From positions 1-64,000 of the forward strand of contig CAMDEE010000004.1 of the NCBI GenBank assembly GCA_945895375.1: a DNA stretch of 64,000 nucleotides. Direction: 5' to 3'. The translations under genes were made by a program, and so were the position numbers. The notes under the pieces were generated by a model. That model saw only the letters and a list, made by a program, of their open reading frames with translations, was not told where the DNA came from and made no database searches. Of this stretch, positions 58,090 to 64,000 are shown in pieces (the first letter of the stretch is position 1; each line of letters starts with the position of its first letter). This DNA comes from Auritidibacter sp. Marseille-P8566. Lineage in GTDB: Bacteria > Actinomycetota > Actinomycetes > Actinomycetales > Microbacteriaceae.

Positions 58090-58872
58090 ATGAATGAAGT
58101 GCTGGCTCTCAAGAACCTTGTTGTTAATCGCTCAGGTAAGACCATCCTGGACAACATCAATTGGACTGTGCAAGACAGCGAACGATGGGTAATCGTGGGA
58201 CCAAACGGAGCAGGAAAGACAACGCTGCTCAAGATTGCAGCAGCTCAGTTGCAACCAACCTCAGGCTCAGCTTCAGTTCTAGGAGAGACACTGGGGGAGA
58301 TAAACGTATTTGATCTAAGAACTCGGGTCGGCTTCGCTTCGACTGCCATTTCTAGCCGTATTCCTAACTCAGAAACTGTTTTAGATGCCGTTATGACCGC
58401 TTCATACGCTGTCACTGGTCGCTTCAAAGAGAAGTATGAAGATGTGGATGAAAGAAGAGCCAGACGAGTTCTAACCGAATGGCATCTGAGCGATTACGCG
58501 GATAGGCCTTTTGGAACCCTGAGTGATGGGGAAAAGAAGAGAGTTCAAATAGCCAGAGCTGTTATGCCCGATCCTGAACTTCTACTTCTCGATGAGCCTG
58601 TTGCCAGCCTAGACATCGGCTCCAGAGAGTCAACCATCAAGATTCTCAGTGGCTATGCCTCACACCCACAAGCTCCAGCAATCATCATGGTCACCCACCA
58701 TCTCGAGGAGATTCCAGCTGGCTTCACCCACGCTCTAGTTTTGAATGAGGGCAGAATCATTGCCAGCGGGCCAATAAACCACACACTTACCACTGAGAAA
58801 CTCAGCGAAGCCTATGGTTTGCAGCTGGAAGTAGGCTTCCAGGCAGGCAGATTCTCGGTTCGGGCCAAATAA
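58090..58872 (+). CDS. ABC transporter-type ATPase without a permease partner
   Basis: This 260-residue protein is a single ABC ATPase domain: Walker A GPNGAGKTTLLK, signature LSDGEKKRVQIA, Walker B LLLLDEPVASLD and an H-loop MVTHHLEEIP. It resembles the YlmA/ModF-like group annotated as molybdate or generic ABC ATPases. No membrane or binding protein is encoded beside it: neighbours are divergent serB and rpmE2. It may pair with a remote permease or act on a non-transport target. Substrate unknown. Confidence 0.82.
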   Translation: MNEVLALKNLVVNRSGKTILDNINWTVQDSERWVIVGPNGAGKTTLLKIAAAQLQPTSGSASVLGETLGEINVFDLRTRVGFASTAISSRIPNSETVLDAVMTASYAVTGRFKEKYEDVDERRARRVLTEWHLSDYADRPFGTLSDGEKKRVQIARAVMPDPELLLLDEPVASLDIGSRESTIKILSGYASHPQAPAIIMVTHHLEEIPAGFTHALVLNEGRIIASGPINHTLTTEKLSEAYGLQLEVGFQAGRFSVRAK

Positions 58873-58898
58873 CCACTGGCAAACTAGCCAACATTTGG

Positions 58899-58906
58899 TA
58901 TAGTCT
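58899..58906 (+). promoter_or_regulatory. Putative -10 region (TATAGTCT) for rpmE2
   Basis: TATAGT overlapping TAGTCT lies 51 bases before rpmE2. The leader of about 45 bases has a short GTGC/GCAC hairpin and TTGAAAGAG before the ATG. No Zur-type inverted repeat was recognised, although the C-minus L31 paralogue is often zinc-regulated. Confidence 0.45.
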
Positions 58907-58956
58907 TAGAAGCGTGCCTAGAGCACACCATCCCTTTGAATTGAAAGAGTTTTCTC

Positions 58957-59214
58957 ATGAAGGCTGACATCCACCCAAAGTACGAGACAGTTGTATTCCG
59001 CGATCTAGCATCAGGAGTATCTTTCCTAACTCGCTCAACCGTGACTAGCAACAAGACCATTGAGTGGGAAGACGGAAACTCTTACCCAGTATTCGACGTT
59101 GAAATCTCTTCAGAGTCTCACCCGTTCTACACAGGTAAGCAGAGAATCATGGACTCAGCTGGTCGTGTTGAGCGCTTCAACGCTAGATACAAGAACTTCG
59201 GTACTCAGAACTAA
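58957..59214 (+). CDS. rpmE2: 50S ribosomal protein L31, type B
   Basis: This 85-residue protein is the longer type B form of L31: [16 protein letters not shown] is the family start, with [20 protein letters not shown] seen in parts near the end. It has no cysteine, so the CxxC zinc site of type A L31 is absent and it should function without zinc. In many Actinobacteria it substitutes for type A L31 under zinc limitation. It stands alone, followed by a strong terminator. Confidence 0.94.
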   Translation: MKADIHPKYETVVFRDLASGVSFLTRSTVTSNKTIEWEDGNSYPVFDVEISSESHPFYTGKQRIMDSAGRVERFNARYKNFGTQN

Positions 59215-59227
59215 TCTGATTACAAAT

Positions 59228-59260
59228 GAAAATGGACCTCAATGGAGGTCCATTTTCCTT
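59228..59260. terminator. Bidirectional intrinsic terminator after rpmE2
   Basis: A perfect 13-base stem, GAAAATGGACCTC with GAGGTCCATTTTC, closes the loop AATG, with A-rich sequence before and TTTTCCTT in and after the right arm. It serves rpmE2 and, read the other way, the convergent exonuclease gene, whose stop it touches. Confidence 0.85.
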
Positions 59261-59990
59261 AATCCTTATGCTTGACTGGCCAACCAAAAGCCGGCTTGTA
59301 GTCAGGAACATCCTGCTGACGCCACTTGGCGTAACTTGCCTCTATCTCATCGGCCCATTTAGCTTGCTGTTGGTGCAGATCAATAGCGGTATCAGGGAAA
59401 GGTACGACTGGCTTTTCTTGAGCAAAGAAGTATCTCAGCATCGCAAGTCCAACGTGACCTGCCGCAACAGCATCGTCCTTGGCTGTGTGAGCTGAAACCA
59501 ACTCCACGCTGTATCGCTCAGCAGCAGCAGCGAGGTTTCTCTTGCCCTTGCGATATTTGTCGATTGTCTTATCAATAACTAGAGGGTCAATCACAGCACC
59601 GAACTCGAGAGGTTCAACGTTAGTTCGAAGTGCCTCGTAGTGCAAGATCGTGAAGTCGTAGGCAGCGTTGTAGGCCAAGACTGGAATACCTTCTGCAAAA
59701 CACTGCTTGATTGAATCAACAATTTGAGGAACGCCGACTGCTGCTGGCATGGCTGCAGCAACATGCTTGTCATAGAAGCCGTGCACCTTGCTAGCAATCT
59801 CTGGAATAGGAATACCAGGGTTTAGAACCCAATCGAATCCGCCAGGTAGAACCTCACCGTTGGCGTTCATGCGGTGAAGCGCAGCTGTGACAATCCTGTC
59901 TTCAGAAAGATTTAGGCCAGTGGTTTCTGTATCAAAGACAGCAATAGTGTCTAGCCAGCTTGGTAGCGTCAGTTTGTTTGAGTCATTCAC
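59259..59990 (-). CDS. DnaQ-like 3'-5' exonuclease (DEDDh)
   Basis: This 243-residue protein is a DEDDh exonuclease: motif I FDTETTGL, motif II AYNAAYDFTIL (Asp) and motif III AHTAKDDAVAAG (His and Asp). It resembles the actinobacterial stand-alone exonucleases annotated as DNA polymerase III epsilon-like. It could supply proofreading in trans, which matters because PolA here lacks the proofreading residues, or act in repair or RNA turnover. The C-terminal 70 residues are Trp/Lys-rich and unassigned. Confidence 0.88.
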   Translation of the reverse strand: MNDSNKLTLPSWLDTIAVFDTETTGLNLSEDRIVTAALHRMNANGEVLPGGFDWVLNPGIPIPEIASKVHGFYDKHVAAAMPAAVGVPQIVDSIKQCFAEGIPVLAYNAAYDFTILHYEALRTNVEPLEFGAVIDPLVIDKTIDKYRKGKRNLAAAAERYSVELVSAHTAKDDAVAAGHVGLAMLRYFFAQEKPVVPFPDTAIDLHQQQAKWADEIEASYAKWRQQDVPDYKPAFGWPVKHKD

Positions 59991-60061
59991 AGCAAAAGAC
60001 TACTTGGAGCAACGGACATTGATGCGCAGGCTGAACATGGGACCGCGTCATGCTTATTAGT

Positions 60062-60067
60062 TAGAAT
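60062..60067 (+). promoter_or_regulatory. Putative -10 element (TAGAAT) for the hydrolase-glycosyltransferase pair
   Basis: TAGAAT lies 32 bases before the GTG at 60100, giving a leader of about 25 bases with a strong ribosome binding site, CGGAGG. It is divergent from the exonuclease gene. No clear -35 was seen. Confidence 0.4.
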
Positions 60068-60099
60068 TGACAAAGGAAATAGGGCATCGGAGGTGCAAC

Positions 60100-60996
60100 G
60101 TGAAATCTTCCGCTGAATTGACTGCAGAAGCTCGAAAAAGAGCAGAACCCAGAAGCGTTTCAATTGATGGAATCAACGCTAACTACTGGTTTTATCCAGC
60201 GACTACGGGGGATACAAGTAGTGCTAAGAACCTAGTTCTTGTCCACGGATACAGGGGTGATCATCACGGTCTCGAGGCATTCGCAGGGGGTCTTACCGAT
60301 TTCAATGTCTATTCTCCAGATTTACCTGGCTTTGGAACATCAGCAGCACTCAATGTAGAGCACTCATTGAATTCCTATTCAGATTGGTTCAAGACATTTC
60401 TGCAGGAAATCAAACTAGAGAATCCACTAGTTGTTGGACACTCTTTCGGCACATTAGTTGTCAGTGCTACTGAGGCTAAGTTAGGTCTATTTGAAAAGAT
60501 AGTTCTAGTCAATCCTGTTGCCGGTGGCCGAATCGTTGGAGTTTCTAAGTTACTGATGGAGTTCGTCAAGTTCTACTACTGGGTTGCTCACATTGTTCCA
60601 GAGGTTATTGGAAACCGTATGACTAAGACTTACCTATTGGTTGACTCAATGTCTGCGTATACAACCAAATCAAAAGACAAAACCTTGCGTAAGTGGGTCA
60701 AGGAACAACACCGAACCCACTTCAACAGCTTCGCTAACTCTCAGGTTGTTTGGGAAGCGTATGTTGCATCTACCGAGAATGTGGTTACTCCTTACGCAAA
60801 AGAAATTCATAAGCCTGTCTTATTGATTGCTGCTGAGTTGGACGAGATTACTCCGGTGTCTGCTGTTTACGAGTTCGCTAAGACAATGGATCACGCTGAA
60901 GTTCATGAGATCAAAAGCTGCGGCCACCTAGTTCACTATGAGGCAGCCGACGAAGCCATTGATGTCATAAACAAGTTCTTTGCAAAGAAGCACTGA
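60100..60996 (+). CDS. Alpha/beta-hydrolase
   Basis: This 298-residue alpha/beta-hydrolase starts at the GTG at 60100, behind GGAGG. It shows the oxyanion HGYRGDHHG motif, the nucleophile elbow VGHSFGT (Ser), the acid in LDEITPV and the catalytic His in CGHLVHYE. It has no signal peptide, so it is probably cytoplasmic. The glycosyltransferase gene follows after 2 bases, so the pair probably shares a pathway, perhaps a glycolipid or other envelope compound. Substrate unknown. Confidence 0.82.
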   Translation: MKSSAELTAEARKRAEPRSVSIDGINANYWFYPATTGDTSSAKNLVLVHGYRGDHHGLEAFAGGLTDFNVYSPDLPGFGTSAALNVEHSLNSYSDWFKTFLQEIKLENPLVVGHSFGTLVVSATEAKLGLFEKIVLVNPVAGGRIVGVSKLLMEFVKFYYWVAHIVPEVIGNRMTKTYLLVDSMSAYTTKSKDKTLRKWVKEQHRTHFNSFANSQVVWEAYVASTENVVTPYAKEIHKPVLLIAAELDEITPVSAVYEFAKTMDHAEVHEIKSCGHLVHYEAADEAIDVINKFFAKKH

Positions 60997-60998
60997 GT

Positions 60999-62072
60999 AT
61001 GAAGACTCTGCACTTCGATGCCAGGTTCATCAGAATCGATAGGCACGATGGCATTAGTCGCTTCAGTGCAGAACTAGCAAAAGCCCTATTTGGCAAAGTG
61101 CACCTAGTCGCAATCATTCATGATCTAAGGCAACTTGATTTCTTGCCAACAGGGATAGAGTACGTAGTTCTCAATAACCCACAGGCACCTAACGAGTTAT
61201 TGATTGCTAGAAAGCTAAACCGCCTTGGTGCTACCCATGTGTTTTCACCGATGCAGGTGATGGGAAGTTGGGGGAGAAAGTACAAGCTAGTGCTTACCCT
61301 TCATGACCTGATCTATTACAGGCACAGAAAACCACCTCAAGATCTCAACCTGCTTGTACGCATTATTTGGCGTCTATATCACTTGAGTTACCAACCACAG
61401 CGTTGGTTACTAAACCGAGCAGATGCGATTGCTACGGTATCTCGAGCGACCAAGATGTTGATAGCTAAACACCACCTCACCAAGAGGGAAGTTGTTGTTG
61501 TTTACAACGCCCCAGAGAAGATGGCTGAACCACTTATTCGCGAGGATGCAGAATCAAAGAATCTTCTCTACATCGGCTCATTCATGCCATACAAGAACGT
61601 GGAAACCCTAATCAGGGGAGTCGGGCTACTTCCTGGATTCAGCCTTCACCTCCTAAGCAAGATCTCTGAACACCAAAGATGTATCTATGAGAAACTGGCA
61701 CACCAAGCAGATACCAGCCTTGTTTTTCACAACGGAGTATCAGACGAAGAGTACAAAGACCTACTTGAAACCAGCTTTGCATTGGTCTCGGCCAGCAAGG
61801 ATGAGGGCTTCGGTATTCCTCTAGTTGAGGCTATGCAACTTGGTACGCCCGTGGTGGTATCAAAACTTGAGATATTTCATGAAGTGGCAGGCTCGGCTGG
61901 GACTTTCTTTGATCCTGATTCAGCAGAGAGTTTCGCTAAAGCGGTCTTGGCTCTAGACGAGCCGAAAGCGTGGTCCCATAAATCCAAGCTTTCGCTTTCT
62001 CAAGCTAAAGAATTTGACTGGAATAAATCTGCTGATGCTCTCTTGGAGCAGTTTGATCGACTAGATCGCTAG
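60999..62072 (+). CDS. GT4-family glycosyltransferase
   Basis: This 357-residue GT-B enzyme moves a sugar from an activated donor. The C-terminal donor-binding half shows NLLYIGSFMPYKNVETLIRG (in parts), and the GT4 E-x7-E motif region SKDEGFGIPLVEAMQLGTPVV, also in parts. The N-terminal acceptor half starts HFDARFIRIDRHDGISRF, typical of mannosyltransferase-like GT4 members. Its 3' end overlaps the convergent phosphatase by 12 bases. Acceptor and donor are unknown. Confidence 0.85.
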   Translation: MKTLHFDARFIRIDRHDGISRFSAELAKALFGKVHLVAIIHDLRQLDFLPTGIEYVVLNNPQAPNELLIARKLNRLGATHVFSPMQVMGSWGRKYKLVLTLHDLIYYRHRKPPQDLNLLVRIIWRLYHLSYQPQRWLLNRADAIATVSRATKMLIAKHHLTKREVVVVYNAPEKMAEPLIREDAESKNLLYIGSFMPYKNVETLIRGVGLLPGFSLHLLSKISEHQRCIYEKLAHQADTSLVFHNGVSDEEYKDLLETSFALVSASKDEGFGIPLVEAMQLGTPVVVSKLEIFHEVAGSAGTFFDPDSAESFAKAVLALDEPKAWSHKSKLSLSQAKEFDWNKSADALLEQFDRLDR

Positions 62073-62639
62073 CGCTTCTGGCTTGTAATCAGTAATTGTC
62101 CAACGACCATCTGCATGCATGAACTTATTCAGAGAAGCATTGCTTAGTCTCTCACCATCTCTTGGAAGTTCACCATTTGTCACAATAGTCAAAACCTTTC
62201 TAATAAAGGCTCCATGAGATACCGCTAGCACGCGTTGGCCTGAGTATTCGTTTGCAATTAAATCAAGTAGCAGATGAGTTCGTAACCTCAAGTCTTCGAG
62301 TGATTCAAGTCCTTCGATAGGTACGTGGCTTTCATATAGCTTCCTCCAAGAAGCGTGATCCAAACCTTCGGCTGCACCGAAAGATCTTTCAATAAGTTCA
62401 GGAACGATGACTACATTCATCGAAAGTTCCTGAGCAATGATTTCTGCTGTGTCTCGGGCTCGAGACAGCGGCGAGGCAATTATCAGATCCCAATCTTCGG
62501 GATTCAAGGCAAGAGCTGCCTGCCTTGCTTGCTCTTTGCCTGTTTCATTCAAAGGAATGTCGGTTGACCCCTGGAGTCTTAGATCGATGTTCCAATCCGT
62601 TTGTCCATGACGAAGTAAACCAAGAATTGTTTCAGTCAA
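62061..62639 (-). CDS. Histidine phosphatase family protein
   Basis: This 192-residue protein has the phosphoglycerate-mutase-like fold with the catalytic RHG in LLRHGQTDWNIDLRLQG and the second His in AVSHGAFI. The ASPLSRARDTAEI motif is typical. Family members act on sugar phosphates, nucleotides or cobalamin intermediates; this one is not assignable. Its start overlaps the sirtuin gene by 8 bases, so the two are coupled, and its end overlaps the convergent glycosyltransferase. Confidence 0.85.
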   Translation of the reverse strand: MTETILGLLRHGQTDWNIDLRLQGSTDIPLNETGKEQARQAALALNPEDWDLIIASPLSRARDTAEIIAQELSMNVVIVPELIERSFGAAEGLDHASWRKLYESHVPIEGLESLEDLRLRTHLLLDLIANEYSGQRVLAVSHGAFIRKVLTIVTNGELPRDGERLSNASLNKFMHADGRWTITDYKPEALAI

Positions 62640-63474
62640 CGAGGAGCCTTTCTAGAGCCAGAGAAGTACTGGCTTCGATTTTTACGTTTGCTAGAGCATC
62701 GGCTCGGGTGGGTCCTATGTTCACGATAACTATGGACTTTTGCGACTTAACCGCTTGTTTTGCAAAGCGGTATCCAGAATTGACCGTAAGTGATGTGCCA
62801 GCTACCAGCAACACATCAGATTCATCAAGTTTCGCTAAGGCTTGTTCAACACGTTGGACAGGCACGGACTCCCCAAAGAAAACAACATCCGGCTTATAGA
62901 CTCCTTGGCATTTAGCGCAACTTGGCACTATGAAGTTCTCTGTTCCTTCAACATCTGCGTCACCATCTGGAGTGAATTCAACTTGTTCATCCTTTACTAA
63001 AGATGGATTGAGCTCTTGAAGTAAGTTATCCATATCTAGTCTTGAGATGGAATTCCGACAGCCCATGCAAACAACTTGATCGAGCCTGCCGTGAAGGTCA
63101 ATTACGTTTTGACTTCCTGCCTGCTGGTGCAACCCATCCACGTTCTGAGTAACTAGGGCATGCAACTTGCCTTGTGCTTCTGCTTTGGAGAGGGCTAGGT
63201 GACCTGGATTAGGAAGTGCTGAGGCGATTCTGGACCAACCAACAAAACTTCTGGCCCAGTACCTTTGCTGAGCTTCGAATGAACCCATGAAGGTGTCATA
63301 GGTCATCGGATGTTTGGCAACTCTTCCTTGACCGCGGTAGTCCGGGATACCTGAGTCAGTGCTCAGCCCAGCGCCTGTTAGAACAAACAGTTTTTTGCCA
63401 GCAATGCGCTCGCGTGCCACTTCGAGGGAATAGTTGGCGGCCTCTGAAATATCTGGATTGTCAATTTTGGACAT
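62632..63474 (-). CDS. NAD-dependent protein deacylase (sirtuin)
   Basis: This 280-residue Sir2-family enzyme starts at the ATG at 63474, set by a TAAACT -10 element 8 bases upstream; longer in-frame readings are less likely. NAD-binding motifs are LTGAGLSTDSGIPDYRG and TQNVDGLHQQAG, with the catalytic His in IDLHGRL. Zinc cysteines lie in VCMGCRN and PSCAKCQGVY. VFFGESVP is also present. The substrate may be acetyl-lysine or another acyl group. It is co-directional with the histidine phosphatase. Confidence 0.9.
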   Translation of the reverse strand: MSKIDNPDISEAANYSLEVARERIAGKKLFVLTGAGLSTDSGIPDYRGQGRVAKHPMTYDTFMGSFEAQQRYWARSFVGWSRIASALPNPGHLALSKAEAQGKLHALVTQNVDGLHQQAGSQNVIDLHGRLDQVVCMGCRNSISRLDMDNLLQELNPSLVKDEQVEFTPDGDADVEGTENFIVPSCAKCQGVYKPDVVFFGESVPVQRVEQALAKLDESDVLLVAGTSLTVNSGYRFAKQAVKSQKSIVIVNIGPTRADALANVKIEASTSLALERLLVD

Positions 63475-63482
63475 TATGGAGC

Positions 63483-63488
63483 AGTTTA
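63483..63488 (-). promoter_or_regulatory. Putative -10 element (TAAACT) of a leaderless sirtuin promoter
   Basis: On the minus strand TAAACT ends 8 bases before the sirtuin ATG at 63474. No Shine-Dalgarno sequence is visible between. Confidence 0.4.
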
Positions 63489-63497
63489 CAACTTGAA

Positions 63498-63998
63498 CTA
63501 GTTGATTATTGACTGACAGCCTGTTTCGTGCGGATATAGCGGGCGTACTGTTAGCATCCACGTCTTGCCATTTGAGCTAAACCTTGAGGCAGAATCCAGT
63601 TTCGGTAAAAGCGAATTGAATTTAATGTTCTCAGTGTTGGTCATTGCCATACAAGTTCGGGTCGACTGAAGTGGTTTTGAACCAATCCACTTATGAATCT
63701 TTGTAAATGTTGGATCTGGATCAGCTTCGGTTGCCATGTATAACCACTTAGTTGGTTTCCAAATTGTAGGACGGGATTTGGTCCACATGTATTCGGGGCT
63801 GAATGATTCGACCTTTTCCCTAAACTTAGACACGGCTTTACGTGCATCAAGTTTTGACTTAGGTCTCACATCTTGGTCGTAACCAAGGGCAAAGATCGAA
63901 AACCTGGTTTGAGTCGCTCTAGGGGATATCTGAGTGATGAACGTGGTGTCGTTAACATCTACAATCCCTGGCATACCCCAATCGAATTTAGGATTCAT
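63498..63998 (-). CDS. Unrecognised protein, possibly continuing beyond the window
   Basis: This reading frame of 166 codons reaches the end of the window; an ATG at 63998 may be the start or an internal Met. I do not recognise the family. The protein is basic, rich in Lys, Thr and Pro, with several Trp residues (KSRPTIWKPTKWLYMATEAD) and no clear membrane segment or catalytic motif. It reads toward the sirtuin gene, with its end 23 bases before the sirtuin start. It may be the C-terminal part of a longer, possibly secreted protein. Confidence 0.5.
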   Translation of the reverse strand: MNPKFDWGMPGIVDVNDTTFITQISPRATQTRFSIFALGYDQDVRPKSKLDARKAVSKFREKVESFSPEYMWTKSRPTIWKPTKWLYMATEADPDPTFTKIHKWIGSKPLQSTRTCMAMTNTENIKFNSLLPKLDSASRFSSNGKTWMLTVRPLYPHETGCQSIIN

Positions 63999-64000
63999 GA

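Noticed and set aside
58873-58956. Zur-binding site upstream of the zinc-independent L31 gene
   Set aside because: No inverted repeat resembling a Zur box could be found in the leader.

Overview
The window looks like core chromosome of a small-genome, moderately AT-rich actinobacterium, most likely a planktonic Microbacteriaceae (Luna-type freshwater or marine lineage). The evidence is RbpA, WhiA, OpcA, a PdtaR-type ANTAR regulator, an InhA-like enoyl reductase, an actinobacterial SufB-SufD-Rieske-SufC-SufT order, roughly 45-50% GC by eye, very short intergenic gaps, and a proton-pump-type rhodopsin. The genus assignment is inference. No phage, insertion sequence, CRISPR array or plasmid module was seen, and no gene-free stretch exceeds 300 bases.

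Layout. Bases 1-16306 are one rightward run: the tail of rsmB, rpe, hisE-hisG-hisF-hisI, trpE, a 74-residue membrane protein, trpC-trpB-trpA, lgt, gltB-gltD and pyk, closed by a strong terminator and a leftward tRNA-Leu(CAA). From 16.5 to 22.1 kb come pdtaR, a convergent thioesterase, polA, ptsH (HPr) and rpsA. From 22.1 to 36 kb come coaE, uvrB, uvrA, uvrC, rapZ, whiA, sodA, gap-pgk-tpiA, secG and rbpA. From 36 to 44 kb a leftward operon carries the pentose phosphate and upper glycolytic genes tkt-tal-pgi-zwf-opcA-pgl.

From 44 to 56 kb the genes serve respiration, light and Fe-S clusters: ctaB, a translationally coupled ctaA-photolyase pair, the suf operon, bioY, an ABC-F ATPase, the rhodopsin, SURF1 and a DUF3099 protein. 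From 56 to 64 kb are fabG, fabI, serB, an orphan ABC ATPase, rpmE2, a DnaQ-type exonuclease, an alpha/beta hydrolase with a GT4 glycosyltransferase, a histidine phosphatase, a sirtuin and an unrecognised partial gene.

How it works together. Histidine and tryptophan synthesis share PRPP-derived chemistry and sit next to glutamate synthase, which supplies nitrogen. Pyruvate kinase, gap-pgk-tpi and the pentose phosphate operon cover central carbon metabolism and NADPH supply. The ctaA/ctaB/SURF1 genes point to an aa3-type cytochrome oxidase, and the rhodopsin would add light-driven proton export to the same membrane. Many genes appear to be transcribed from a TANNNT -10 element (often TAGGCT or TAGACT) placed 6-8 bases before the start codon, which implies widespread leaderless mRNAs. 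Convergent genes commonly interlock at their stop codons.

The observations most worth a second look are the rhodopsin (DTE motif, but Phe where proteorhodopsins have the counterion-linked His), the suf operon without a cysteine desulfurase, and the missing yvcK between rapZ and whiA. I found no clear evidence for a wholly new multigene system.
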